Assembly: GCF_002835735.1 (NCBI RefSeq)
Contig: NZ_PISD01000013.1
Coordinates: forward strand, 1-64,000
Length of the DNA stretch: 64,000 nt
Source: Cytobacillus horneckiae
GTDB taxonomy: Bacteria > Bacillota > Bacilli > Bacillales > Cytobacillaceae
Direction of reading: 5' to 3'
Shown: positions 54,782-63,445 of the stretch, piece after piece
How the letters are laid out: each line of letters starts with the position of its first letter
Numbering within the stretch: position 1 is the first letter of the stretch
The notes under the pieces: model-generated
What the model saw: the letters and a program-made list of their open reading frames with translations, nothing else
Told to the model about the DNA's origin: nothing
The model's database searches: none
Position numbers and translations under genes: made by a program

Positions 54782-54840
54782 TATAGATCGAGTGTAGGTT
54801 TCTTTTTAAAATAACGGGCTCTTTACTTGAAGAAGTCAAA

Positions 54841-54889
54841 CATAAAGAAGTCGATTCCTTAATGTACAGAGAATTCGACTTCTTTATGA
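54841..54889. terminator. terminator after the hydrolase gene
   Basis: CATAAAGAAGTCGA pairs with TCGACTTCTTTATG (14 bp, perfect). Confidence 0.85.
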
Positions 54890-54890
54890 T

Positions 54891-55130
54891 TGCTTAGCGT
54901 ACAAAATTTCCGAAATGGTGGCGAGACGCCATCCCCATCAAATTGATTTAATATATGCCTTCAATTAATAAAATAACCGTTCACCTCCGGAACCAATGCA
55001 TATTAGATGCATTTAAAAATAACGTCCCGGAAAAGGAAATCCGATATTTATTTGATTTAATTTCTCTTTATGGGTTGCAACGGTACAAAGCATACCTTGC
55101 TAATCAAATAACAGAAATTTCAAGGTTCTG
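54891..55130 (+). repeat. third IS-end repeat and adjoining relic
   Basis: TGCTTAGCGTACAAAATTTC, then CGAAATGGTGGCGAGACGCC and ATCCCCATCAAATTGA (54891-54947) match the ends at 35552 and 37300. The following bases hold a start-less frame (NNVPEKEIRYLFDLISLYGL, then QRYKAYLANQITEISRF) to 55130, probably element debris. Confidence 0.65.
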
Positions 55131-55140
55131 AAACAATAAA

Positions 55141-55172
55141 AAAGGACGCTTAACAGCGTCCTGAGTCCTTTT
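55141..55172. terminator. hairpin terminator
   Basis: AGGACGCT, TAAC, AGCGTCCT followed by GAGTCCTTTT. Confidence 0.75.
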
Positions 55173-55218
55173 CTATACATCATTTTTAACAGTAAATATT
55201 AATGATAACAAACTATGT

Positions 55219-55374
55219 TTACTTCTGCCTTTTTTCCATTTTTTTCATGATTATCAAACTTATAATGCTTATAATTGCAATACCGTACATGATAGTCTTA
55301 TTTATATTTCCCCAACTGTCTATTGTAGCTATTAAAATTATAATTAACAATAAAATATAAATTAAATAACTCAT
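55219..55374 (-). CDS. 51-residue two-helix membrane protein
   Basis: The frame opens with ATG at 55374 and gives MSYLIYILLLIIILIATIDS, WGNINKT, then a second helix MYGIAIISIISLIIM and a basic tail KKMEKRQK. Two membrane helices with a short polar turn and a positive C-terminal tail make a coherent small membrane protein. The ribosome-binding site is weak (AAGAAAAAGC), so translation is uncertain. No family is recognised. Confidence 0.42.
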   Translation of the reverse strand: MSYLIYILLLIIILIATIDSWGNINKTIMYGIAIISIISLIIMKKMEKRQK

Positions 55375-55385
55375 TAAAGTAGCTT

Positions 55386-55421
55386 TTTCTTATGGAACTA
55401 AAGGTACAGTTTGGGTAGAAG
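55386..55421 (+). repeat. worn interspersed repeat
   Basis: TTTCTTATGGAACTAAAGGT then ACAGTTTGGGTAGAAG. It resembles the copy at 4327-4362 (CTTATGGAACTATCGTGGCA). Confidence 0.5.
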
Positions 55422-55438
55422 AAAAATTAACTTTATAT

Positions 55439-55510
55439 ATAAGTGAGTACTTACTTATATTGACTTTGAAACAAAAGCCCCTTATTATAAAAAGTGAGTA
55501 ATCACTCACT
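55439..55510. promoter_or_regulatory. promoter with two TetR-type operators
   Basis: Operator 1 is ATAAGTGAGTACTTACTTAT (55439-55458) and operator 2 is AGTGAGT-AATC-ACTCACT (55493-55510, perfect). Between them are TTGACT (55460-55465), a 17-base spacer and TATTAT (55483-55488). Repressor bound at operator 2 would cover the start site. Confidence 0.85.
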
Positions 55511-55521
55511 GGTGTGTATCT

Positions 55522-55721
55522 ATGCCGCAAACTAATCTTATTGATAAAATGATTGCAAAAGCTAAACAGTCAAAAAAAGAGACAGCAGCAAAAGGTTATC
55601 GGAGCACCAATACAAATCTTTGCTGAAAAGGGCCTTATTGCTTACTGACACAAAATTTATTGATCAGGCAACTGAATTAGATGAGGTTATTCACTTCTTT
55701 ATGAGAGGTTTATGCAACTAA
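55522..55721 (+). pseudogene. TetR repressor, internally deleted
   Basis: It keeps the start (MPQTNLIDKMIAKAKQSKKE then TAAKG), a scrap of the DNA-binding domain in another frame (APIQIFAEKG) and the last residues (DTKFIDQATELDEVIHFFMR then GLCN). The whole middle, more than 100 codons, is gone. Its stop lies 22 bases before the permease gene, so it was once the regulator at the head of that operon. Confidence 0.8.
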
Positions 55722-55743
55722 AAAATATCGAGGAGGGTGTTTT

Positions 55744-56934
55744 ATGAAAATCTTTAAGAATAAGACTGCTTGGCTCGTACCTATTGTCGCCCTTACAGTT
55801 ATGTTTATTTTTTCTTTGACTCTTATTCCATCAGCGAATTCTCAACCAGAGAATTTACCAATTGCAATTGTCAATGAAGACAAGGGAGTAGAAATTTCTG
55901 GCCAACCCCCATTGAATATGGGGGAAACTATAGTTAAGTTAGTAGAGAGTAACATGGATACTTCATCCGATGAAGAGGCACCAGTAAAATGGATTAAGGT
56001 AAGCAGTGCAGAAGAGGTACAAGAAGGCTTAAATAATCAGGAATATTATGCAGCACTGATTATCCCAGAGGATTTCAGTATAAATCAAGCTTCTTTACAA
56101 ACACCAGAACCGTCTTCCCCTGAGATTGGCATTTATATCAATCAAGGTATGAATGCTGCAGCTGCTTCGGTTACAGGAGAAATGTTAAATCGATTAGTTG
56201 ATAATATGAATAACAATATGCGAACAGAGATTTTTAGTGATCTTGAAACACGAGGTGCGACACTAACAGTTGCACAAGCAGCCGCTTTAACAAATCCTAT
56301 TACTAAAAGTGTGAACATAGTTAATGGTGTAGGAAATAGTGCTAATGGGAATGCTCCTGTATCGTTATTTCAACCATTATGGATGGCAAGTATAGCTAGT
56401 GCTGCTATTATTTTTTTGGCAACAAGTAAACTTTCCATTCGTAGTAGGAAAGAGAGCTTAGGGACGAAACTTGGTCAAGTAATTATTGGAGCAATAGCTG
56501 CATTCATCGTTGGGTTTGGCTTAACATGGATTGCAGATGGAATGCTAGGATTTGATATACTACAATTCTCTGCTACTGGTTTTTTCCTTACCCTTACCTT
56601 CTTTAGCTTCTTCGTAATGATACTAGCTGTACTTTCATTATTGGGAATTAAAGGGATAGTGATATTTGTTCTATTACTTTTCTTCGGTGCACCTTTACTT
56701 GCCTTACCACCAGAAATGATGCCTACATTTTATTCAGACTGGATTTACTCATGGTTACCGATGCAATTTATGGTAGAAGGTCTTCGAGAATTATTCTTCT
56801 TTGGGAATGAATTAACATGGAATACTCCAGTATCCGTACTTTTCTGGATTGGAATAATAAGTATGCTAGTCCTATTTGCTACTGCTCTTATACAAAAGAA
56901 CGAGCAAAATGAGAAGAATGTTGGAATAAAATAA
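55744..56934 (+). CDS. YhgE/Pip-type ABC-2 permease (DUF3533)
   Basis: The 396-residue membrane protein has one N-terminal helix (TAWLVPIVALTVMFIFSLTL), an external domain of about 190 residues (NLPIAIVNEDKGVEISGQPP onward) and five C-terminal helices, the plan of YhgE/Pip and SNG1-like proteins. The motif AIVNEDKG is typical. Members work in export or as phage receptors. AGGAGGGTG precedes the ATG. Two intact operators remain upstream while the repressor is deleted, so expression may be constitutive. Confidence 0.88.
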   Translation: MKIFKNKTAWLVPIVALTVMFIFSLTLIPSANSQPENLPIAIVNEDKGVEISGQPPLNMGETIVKLVESNMDTSSDEEAPVKWIKVSSAEEVQEGLNNQEYYAALIIPEDFSINQASLQTPEPSSPEIGIYINQGMNAAAASVTGEMLNRLVDNMNNNMRTEIFSDLETRGATLTVAQAAALTNPITKSVNIVNGVGNSANGNAPVSLFQPLWMASIASAAIIFLATSKLSIRSRKESLGTKLGQVIIGAIAAFIVGFGLTWIADGMLGFDILQFSATGFFLTLTFFSFFVMILAVLSLLGIKGIVIFVLLLFFGAPLLALPPEMMPTFYSDWIYSWLPMQFMVEGLRELFFFGNELTWNTPVSVLFWIGIISMLVLFATALIQKNEQNEKNVGIK

Positions 56935-57008
56935 TGAACCCACTGCAATACGAGCAATTTCCTTTTTCTGTAAACTTCACAATTCACCTTGTTCATTATT
57001 AAAAATAT
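56935..57008. other. short spacer before the repeat
   Basis: No gene or clear signal is seen. Confidence 0.4.
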
Positions 57009-57088
57009 CTTGTTGAACAACCGGGGGCGTTTCTTCATAATGAAGGATCGCTTTTTTTATGTGACAAACGCGGCAGCTAGTTGAATAG
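57009..57088 (+). repeat. interspersed repeat, near-consensus copy
   Basis: CTTGTTGAACAACCGGGGGC, GTTTCTTCATAATGAAGGAT, CGCTTTTTT, then TTATGTGACAAACGCGGCAG and CTAGTTGAATAG. The outer arms (TTGAAC and AGTTGAATAG) and inner stem (TTCTTCAT with ATGAAGGA) are both clear. Plus orientation. The region 57089-57372 has no other gene than a 15-residue frame at 57334. Confidence 0.85.
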
Positions 57089-57372
57089 AAAAGACAACCC
57101 TTTGTTTCTTCCTTTTCTTATCCTGAATTAAGATCAAGATAAAAGACAACGCCTTGTATGAGAATTTCTTGGTAACAGAAGCTGCAATTATGTACTATCC
57201 ATAATAACTTTAGTGATTTATAACAGACCTAAGTTAACGTTGCCTATAGTAACTTTTCCATCCCTTTGTATCAGAATATTTCATTAAGCAGCACTAGATA
57301 ATTTAAAGGTTTTAGAAGGTGGAGGAATCCTTAAATGAATGTAGAAAAAGATATTAATGACAGGGGGTTAAT

Positions 57373-57750
57373 ATGGATTTGAGTGTTGGAAGTAAGATTA
57401 GTTTTAGGAGAACGTTCACAAAAGAAGATGTTGAAACATTCACGAAGGTATCATGGGATGAAGGTACACACCACATTACTCCTGATGATAAAGGGAGGCT
57501 AGTTATTCAAGGCCTTTTAACTGCTACACTTCCTACGAAAATAGGAGGAGAAAATGATGTGTTAGCACACACAATGAACTTCAATTTCTTAAAGCCTGTA
57601 TACACAGGAGATACGATTACCTGTGAGGCGATCATAGAAAAGTATACTCAAAAAGAAAATGGAAGAGTGTCAATACAAGCAAGCTTCACCTGTATTAATC
57701 AAGAAGACGTAGAGGTTATGAAGGGGGTGTTTGCAGGAGTCATTTTATAG
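57373..57750 (+). CDS. MaoC-like (hot-dog) dehydratase
   Basis: This 125-residue single hot-dog domain contains ISFRRTFTKEDVETFTKVSW, where MaoC enzymes have A.(D)..E.H.D; here the position reads DEGTHHIT. Then come VIQGLLTATLPTKIGG and NFNFLKPVYTGDTITCEAII. The catalytic D...H pair of R-specific enoyl-CoA hydratases is not in its canonical form, so hydratase activity is unsure and thioester binding is safer. CAGGGGG precedes the ATG. A metallo-hydrolase gene follows after 53 bases. Confidence 0.82.
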   Translation: MDLSVGSKISFRRTFTKEDVETFTKVSWDEGTHHITPDDKGRLVIQGLLTATLPTKIGGENDVLAHTMNFNFLKPVYTGDTITCEAIIEKYTQKENGRVSIQASFTCINQEDVEVMKGVFAGVIL

Positions 57751-57803
57751 AAACTAAATGTAAGCGTTGTTATTATCATTACACTTCGAAGGGTGATTTA
57801 ATA

Positions 57804-58781
57804 ATGGATTCTAAAATTATCTTTATTGAAAGAAAATTTCCAAGTGCAAATATGATATTAATAAAAGACAAAAGATCAATATTAATTGATTCTGGCTTTA
57901 AATCAGACGTAACTGAAACAGAAAAATTTTTAATAGACAATCATGTTTCCCCAAAAGATCTCAATAGTATTATTAATACACATTATTATAGTGATCATGT
58001 AGGTGGGAATCATTACTTTCAAAATAAGTACAAGACTCATGTTGCTGCGCATTCACTAGATGCAGAGCTGATTAACAAAGCAAACGATGAAGCGTGTAGT
58101 GCTGAATGGTTAGATCAACCTGTTGACCCTTATCATGTAGATACTTATTTGAACGACGGTGACGTAATTGAAACAGGGACAAGAAGGTTTGAGGTCATTC
58201 ATACACCAGGTCATACTCTAGGTCATATCTCTTTGTATTGTGTTGAAGAAAAAACGTTAATCTGTGGCGATCTCTTTCATGCAAATGATGTAGGTTGGTT
58301 TAATATTTTTAGAGAAGGTTCAGTTTCATTAAGTCTCGCTTTACATAGCTTACAGAAGCTATCTGAAATGGATATAAATCTTTCCTATTCTGGTCATGGG
58401 AACCCAATTTCGGATCCTAAGCTCTCTATTAATAATGCAATGGTAAGAATTAAGAAATGGCTAGATTCACCAGAAAAATATTCATGGCACGCATGTAAGA
58501 GGATCTTTTCTTTCACATTAATAATGAGAGATGGTTTAGACGAGGAAGAAATTGATTCATATTTAATAAGATGTGGTTGGTTTAACGATATGGCAATCCA
58601 TAGTTTCCATACTTCACCTAAAGAATTTGTCTCCACATTAATAGATGAAATGCTACGTTCCGGGGCAGCCAGCTGGCAAGGTAAGCGCTTAGTTGCAAGT
58701 GCAGAATATAATTCTCCTAACATGAATGTTTATGAAGAGCATAGTAAACCAAAGAACTGGCGAAAAGTTCATGCAGATTAA
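57804..58781 (+). CDS. MBL-fold metallo-hydrolase with altered metal motif
   Basis: This 325-residue metallo-beta-lactamase-fold protein has the strand IDSGF and the motif INTHYYSDHVGG where the family has THxHxDH: the second histidine is tyrosine. The later ligands are present (TPGHTLGHIS; CGDLFH; YSGHGNP). A C-terminal helical extension of about 100 residues resembles the winged-helix tail of glyoxalase II-like/LACTB2 relatives. It may bind one metal only. GGGTGATT precedes the ATG. It is probably co-transcribed with the MaoC gene. Confidence 0.85.
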   Translation: MDSKIIFIERKFPSANMILIKDKRSILIDSGFKSDVTETEKFLIDNHVSPKDLNSIINTHYYSDHVGGNHYFQNKYKTHVAAHSLDAELINKANDEACSAEWLDQPVDPYHVDTYLNDGDVIETGTRRFEVIHTPGHTLGHISLYCVEEKTLICGDLFHANDVGWFNIFREGSVSLSLALHSLQKLSEMDINLSYSGHGNPISDPKLSINNAMVRIKKWLDSPEKYSWHACKRIFSFTLIMRDGLDEEEIDSYLIRCGWFNDMAIHSFHTSPKEFVSTLIDEMLRSGAASWQGKRLVASAEYNSPNMNVYEEHSKPKNWRKVHAD

Positions 58782-58812
58782 AAAAGCCTAATATAAGGCT
58801 TTTTTAATCTGC
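58773..58812. terminator. 16-bp perfect terminator at the MBL stop codon
   Basis: GCAGATTAAAAAAGCC pairs with GGCTTTTTTAATCTGC, with a loop of eight bases. The left arm includes the last codons and stop of the MBL gene. It works for both the plus-strand MBL and the minus-strand AraC gene. Confidence 0.9.
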
Positions 58813-58834
58813 GTATAATTATGGTCGAGTGTAG

Positions 58835-59611
58835 TTAATTCATGTATCTTGAGTAATCGGTTGCAGTTAAGCCATATATCTTCTTAAACTGGCGATTCAA
58901 ATGGGTTAAATCAACAAATTGATATTCACTGATTGCTGAATAAACATCTCTTTCTTTTTCGATTATCTCCTTTGCGCCCTCAATTTTACAATTTAGGTAG
59001 AATTGGTAAGGTGTCATGCCCGTCTGTGACTTAAAAAATCTAATAAATTGAAACTTAGACATACTAAATTCTTCAGCTATCATGTCAATCCTTAGATTCG
59101 CTTTAGAAAAAGAGCGGATCTTATCTTTGATAATAAAAATTAAACTGTCCTGACCATGAAGTTTATCGCATGTATCATAACCTATTAAACTATCTGCGAG
59201 CTTAATAAATAAATCATCACAGATATGTTCATTTTCTTGCTTGAAAACTGCCTTAGCTAAATTGATAATGTGGTATTGAATGTTTTTATTATAAATAATC
59301 GGGTTAGAAAAACGGAATATCTCCCTTCGCTCCACCGCCTCTAACAACAAATGTGGTTCAATATACAACATTACATACTCAAGCCCGGAATCATCGTGAG
59401 CCATACCATCATGAGTCTGTTCTGGATTAAACAACATCACTCCATTTTGATAAGAAAGCTGAAGGTGTCCATCTAAATGATAGTGCTGAATACCACGCCT
59501 AGTAACCCCAATTGCATATTCACTATGAGAGTGCTTCTTATATGAAAAATCGGTAATACTAGCTGATAAAGCTGTTATTCCACCATATTTTTTATAAATA
59601 AAATCGTTCAT
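58835..59611 (-). CDS. AraC-family transcriptional regulator
   Basis: This 258-residue AraC regulator has an N-terminal cupin-like domain (YKKHSHSEYAIGVTRRGIQH then YHLDG) and two C-terminal helix-turn-helix motifs (RIDMIAEEFSMSKFQFIRFF, then YSAISEYQFVDLTHLNRQFK and KIYGLTATDY). The group is typically paired with LysE exporters, as here: the LysE gene is directly upstream on the same strand, 24 bases away. The ATG at 59611 follows GAGGTG. It is probably an activator of the exporter that responds to an amino acid. Confidence 0.9.
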   Translation of the reverse strand: MNDFIYKKYGGITALSASITDFSYKKHSHSEYAIGVTRRGIQHYHLDGHLQLSYQNGVMLFNPEQTHDGMAHDDSGLEYVMLYIEPHLLLEAVERREIFRFSNPIIYNKNIQYHIINLAKAVFKQENEHICDDLFIKLADSLIGYDTCDKLHGQDSLIFIIKDKIRSFSKANLRIDMIAEEFSMSKFQFIRFFKSQTGMTPYQFYLNCKIEGAKEIIEKERDVYSAISEYQFVDLTHLNRQFKKIYGLTATDYSRYMN

Positions 59612-59635
59612 AGTGATACACCTCATATATTGGCA

Positions 59636-60214
59636 TTAGAACCATATCATTACGGCTGCATAAATCAGGCAGCTTGCCATAACAACATTGGTCATTTTAT
59701 TATATTTCCTTAATAATTCTTTAAAGATTGCACCAAACCCTACCCATAATAAAAAAGCAATGAAACCGATTATTGTTATACCTATTACACCTATTGTTAA
59801 AGCAAACGTACTATTATAGTAAGGTAGCACAAAACTAGGAAATACTGTTAAGGTAAAGATAACCACCTTAGGGTTTAAGAATTGGGAAATTACTCCGAAG
59901 GAAAAGGAAACGGTATGGCTTGAATCAGTTTTCTTAGATACATCCATTTTATATACTTGATAGGCTAGAAAGAGCATATAAATACTCCCTAGAATTTGCA
60001 TATAAATTAATATATTTGGAATTAAATTTATGAATAATGAATTTAATACGGCGGAACTTGCCAGCAATACTCCAAAGCCAATTGTTGAACCATATGTAAA
60101 AAGCATAGCTGCCTTAACACCATAGTTCTGTACATATGACAGTATAATAATATTTGTAGGACCTGGTGTCACTGTAACAATAAGACAATAGACTACAAAA
60201 GAAAGTATATTCAC
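59636..60214 (-). CDS. LysE-family amino-acid exporter
   Basis: The 192-residue membrane protein has six helices and the LysE/RhtB signature VTVTPGPTNIIILSYVQNYG near the N terminus, followed by AYQVYKMD and ISQFLNPKVVIFTLTVFPSF. It should export an amino acid or derivative. The start is a GTG at 60214 with AAGGAG upstream. The AraC gene follows closely and likely controls it. Confidence 0.9.
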   Translation of the reverse strand: MNILSFVVYCLIVTVTPGPTNIIILSYVQNYGVKAAMLFTYGSTIGFGVLLASSAVLNSLFINLIPNILIYMQILGSIYMLFLAYQVYKMDVSKKTDSSHTVSFSFGVISQFLNPKVVIFTLTVFPSFVLPYYNSTFALTIGVIGITIIGFIAFLLWVGFGAIFKELLRKYNKMTNVVMASCLIYAAVMIWF

Positions 60215-60598
60215 TTGCTCTACACTCCTTGATGTATAATATTCACCTTAAGATACATCTAAGAGAAAAGAGAATATAGTACATTATTGCAGTAATAAAA
60301 AACGAACAAAAAAGTATATTCATGGTAAAAGGATTTATTATATGATTTTTCAGTTCCATTTATAGTTTTTATATCCTCTATCTCCATACCGCATTACAAC
60401 TAACAGAGCATTTCTTCATTAAGAAGAGATGCTTCTCTTCTGTCGCAAACGGCTTACATCTAATAGTTTAAATTATTGGTATTATTTAAGGGTTATCTGG
60501 AAAATTTTATCCTAAATTAATCCATTTTTGCGTTATAATGGTGACAGGGTGATTGAATGGATTTAGGTACAAATGTATGAAAGGAGATGCTTCATATT
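60215..60598. other. intergenic region with worn repeat
   Basis: At 60403-60455 a hairpin (AGCATTTCTTC with GAAGAGATGCT, then TCTTCTGTCGCAAACGG) looks like a degraded member of the interspersed family. No gene is seen. The promoter of the ABC unit probably lies at 60500-60560. Confidence 0.45.
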
Positions 60599-60670
60599 AT
60601 GACCGATGGACTATCTTGTAGTTGTAGGTCACCTAGAATGGCTGATAGCAAGGATGAAGTCTTTTCATAA
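60599..60670 (+). CDS. 23-residue cysteine-containing leader ORF
   Basis: ATG at 60599 with AAAGGAG upstream opens MTDGLSCSCRSPRMADSKDE then VFS, stopping 63 bases before the ABC gene. The CSC motif and the strong ribosome-binding site make a regulatory leader possible. A chance frame cannot be excluded. Confidence 0.35.
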   Translation: MTDGLSCSCRSPRMADSKDEVFS

Positions 60671-60733
60671 TGCTACAACAACTGAGAAAAGGCATACGTT
60701 ATGGAAAATAATCTAGAAATGGGGATTTAGGGG

Positions 60734-61513
60734 ATGGAAGACGTTATTCTAGAAATTATTGATTTGAAAAAGAACTATAGTTCAAAGTCTGTCTTGAATG
60801 GTGTATCTCTTCAAGTGAAAAGAGGAGAAATCATTGGTTATATTGGACCAAACGGCGCTGGAAAAAGTACCACTGTTAAAATTATGCTTGGCATTGAAGC
60901 TGAATTTTCTGGTGAGGTTAAAATCTTCGGTCAAGATATTTCTGATGGGGATATAAATTATAAACGAAAAATCGGTTATGTGCCGGAAATAGCAGAAGTA
61001 TACGATAATTTGACCGGCCATGAATATTTAACCTTCATTGGAGAATTGTATGGTCTCGATTTTGAGCTTGCCGACTATAAGGCAAAAAGCTTAATGGAAC
61101 TATTCGGTATAGGCGAAGTCTATTATTCACGAATTGCTACCTATTCTAAAGGAATGCGACAAAAGCTTTTAATTATCTCGAGCTTATTACATAATCCGGA
61201 GCTTTTGTTTTTTGATGAACCAATCAATGGCTTGGACGCGAATAGCGTAATGATATTTAAAGAAATTATGACTCAACTTGCCGAGCAAGGAAAAACAATT
61301 TTCTATTCTTCTCATATTATGGACGTGGTCGAAAAAATAAGCAGCCGAATCATTCTCCTGCATGATGGTAAAATTGCCGCCGATGGTACATTTGAGGAGT
61401 TGAAAACGCAAAATACTAAAGGTTCACTTGAGCAAATCTTTAACCAACTTACCGGATTTAGTGAGCATAAAGAACTTGGTTCAAGATTTGTATCGGTTGT
61501 AGGGGAGATGTGA
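60734..61513 (+). CDS. ABC transporter ATP-binding protein
   Basis: This 259-residue ABC ATPase has Walker A GPNGAGKST (38-46), the signature ATYSKGMRQKLLIISS, in which SGG is replaced by SKG as in many export ATPases, and Walker B LLFFDEPINGLDA. It follows the branch with EcsA-like ATPases. The permease gene starts three bases after its stop with its own ribosome-binding site inside the gene end (AGGGGAGATG). It probably exports lipid, peptide or drug. Confidence 0.92.
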   Translation: MEDVILEIIDLKKNYSSKSVLNGVSLQVKRGEIIGYIGPNGAGKSTTVKIMLGIEAEFSGEVKIFGQDISDGDINYKRKIGYVPEIAEVYDNLTGHEYLTFIGELYGLDFELADYKAKSLMELFGIGEVYYSRIATYSKGMRQKLLIISSLLHNPELLFFDEPINGLDANSVMIFKEIMTQLAEQGKTIFYSSHIMDVVEKISSRIILLHDGKIAADGTFEELKTQNTKGSLEQIFNQLTGFSEHKELGSRFVSVVGEM

Positions 61514-61516
61514 GGG

Positions 61517-63160
61517 ATGCAAGATTATCGTGCGCTAAAACTATTAGATCGTTTTGAGAAAGTATTTAGCAGCTTTGGCGTAGATTACAAGATAATGAGG
61601 AGACTTTTACAAGTAAAGTTAACGATGGACGGCCGGCGAGTCCCAACTATTTTCTCAGAAAATAAGAAAAATAAAAATAAGGAAGATAGCAATCAGTTTA
61701 TAAAATCTTTATGGATTTACGTATTATTCGGGCTGTTTATGATACCATTTTTATTTATCGGCAATAATCTTCTTTTTCAAATGAGTTTCTTCTATGGGAT
61801 TTTTACTTTTTTTATTATGACCACTATGATTTCCGACTTTTCGTCTGTTTTATTAGACATCAGAGATCGGAATATCTTGTTTCCAAAGCCAGTTGATCGG
61901 AAAACGATGAGTACTGCGAAAATGGTGCATGTTCTTATTTATCTATCTTTTCTTACTATAGCATTTGTAGGAATCCCATTAATTGTTGTACTTGCCAAAA
62001 AGGGCATCTTATTTTTCCTTATTTCAGTTGTGAACATCATCTTAATTGACCTTCTGATTGTAGTGTTAACCGCACTTATCTATATATTTATTTTACGATT
62101 CTTCGACGGGGAGAAATTAAAGGACATCATTAACTATGTGCAAATTGGGTTATCGCTTATGATTATGGTTGGGTACCAATTACTTATTCGCTCCTTTGAG
62201 TTTATCGACTTAACTATTTCTCTTGAACCACGATGGTGGCAAATATTTATTTTTCCGATGTGGTATGGAGCAAATACTGAAATGATCCTGAATGGTGAAT
62301 TTCAGCTATTTTACGTTATATTTACTGTTTTAGGAATCCTGGTTCCATTCCTATCTATTTGGACATTTATGAGGTTAAACTCCACTTTCGAACAAAGCCT
62401 TCAAAAGCTTGCCTATCATGGGAATGCAAAAAAAAGGAAACGTAGCAAAATGGGTCAAGCTCTTCTTAGAATCATATGTCGCTCACATGAGGAAAGAGCC
62501 TTTTTTCGATTCGCCAGTTCGACAATGAAAAATGAGCGAGATTTTAAATTGAAGGTCTATCCATCTTTAGGTTTTTCAATCGTAATTCCGTTTATTTTTA
62601 TTATGAATAGCTATGATACTGATCTTAATCATCTATCCGCTAGCAAGTCGTATTTAACGATTTACTTTAGCTTAATTATCATTCCGACCATCATGGTTCT
62701 CCTAAAGTATTCAGGAAAATATAAGGGTGCGTGGATTTTCAGAGTCGTTCCTATAAACCATCTAAAGCCTATGTTTAGTGGTACGATAAAAGCGTTTATT
62801 CTTAAACTGTATCTACCAGTTTACTTGTTTTTAAGTGCGCTATTTATTGTACTATTTGGGGTAAGTATTGTGCCGGATCTTGTTGTTGTATTTTTAAATG
62901 CCTGTATATATGCTGTCATTTGTTTTATGATTTTAAAAAAATCCATTCCCTTTTCAGAGTCTTTTGTCGAGTACAATCAAAAGAGCAACGGTGGTGTTTT
63001 ATTCGGATTAATGTTGTTTGTGGCATTATTTGCTGGCCTGCATTTTGCCAGCACCTTTGTCTCTTATGGAATCTATCTGTATTTGATCATTGCCATCATT
63101 TTTCTAGGCGTTATTTGGAAAGTGGCTTTCAATATTACTTGGGAGAAGATTCTTAGCTAA
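61517..63160 (+). CDS. ABC transporter membrane protein
   Basis: The 547-residue integral membrane protein has about twelve helices and no conserved catalytic site. The first helices begin at YVLFGLFMIPFLFIGNNLLF. A cytoplasmic segment (NAKKRKRSKMGQALLRIICR) lies in the middle, and the last third is dense in helices. It is the permease for the ATPase encoded immediately upstream (gap three bases). The length and topology match large ABC-2 or EcsB-like permeases; the substrate is unknown. A terminator follows. Confidence 0.85.
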   Translation: MQDYRALKLLDRFEKVFSSFGVDYKIMRRLLQVKLTMDGRRVPTIFSENKKNKNKEDSNQFIKSLWIYVLFGLFMIPFLFIGNNLLFQMSFFYGIFTFFIMTTMISDFSSVLLDIRDRNILFPKPVDRKTMSTAKMVHVLIYLSFLTIAFVGIPLIVVLAKKGILFFLISVVNIILIDLLIVVLTALIYIFILRFFDGEKLKDIINYVQIGLSLMIMVGYQLLIRSFEFIDLTISLEPRWWQIFIFPMWYGANTEMILNGEFQLFYVIFTVLGILVPFLSIWTFMRLNSTFEQSLQKLAYHGNAKKRKRSKMGQALLRIICRSHEERAFFRFASSTMKNERDFKLKVYPSLGFSIVIPFIFIMNSYDTDLNHLSASKSYLTIYFSLIIIPTIMVLLKYSGKYKGAWIFRVVPINHLKPMFSGTIKAFILKLYLPVYLFLSALFIVLFGVSIVPDLVVVFLNACIYAVICFMILKKSIPFSESFVEYNQKSNGGVLFGLMLFVALFAGLHFASTFVSYGIYLYLIIAIIFLGVIWKVAFNITWEKILS

Positions 63161-63212
63161 TCTACTGAGCACAAAAGCATTTTAAGGCTGCGCAATGTAG
63201 CCTATATGGTTC

Positions 63213-63248
63213 AAAACGCTGTTGATTTTGGTATCAACAGCGTTTTCT
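63213..63248 (+). terminator. terminator after the ABC permease gene
   Basis: AAAACGCTGTTGA pairs with TCAACAGCGTTTT (13 bp, perfect), followed by CTTATG. Confidence 0.9.
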
Positions 63249-63445
63249 TATGTTAATCTGAAAGCCTTCGTTGCTTCCTTAATATAATAGAAGTTACCAA
63301 GAATTATGTCTATCACCAAACCTCAATGATATCTTTTTCAATCGAGCAGGTAAGTATAAAAAGGTTTTATTCTTGATTGCGGCGAATTTTATTTGAAGTT
63401 TAATATCTGAATGGATCAGGTTAGATCAAAACAGGAGGTAAGATA

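Noticed and set aside
57334-57390. Short frame MNVEKDINDRGLIWI before the MaoC gene
   Set aside because: It overlaps the MaoC ribosome-binding site and start, and is too short to support.
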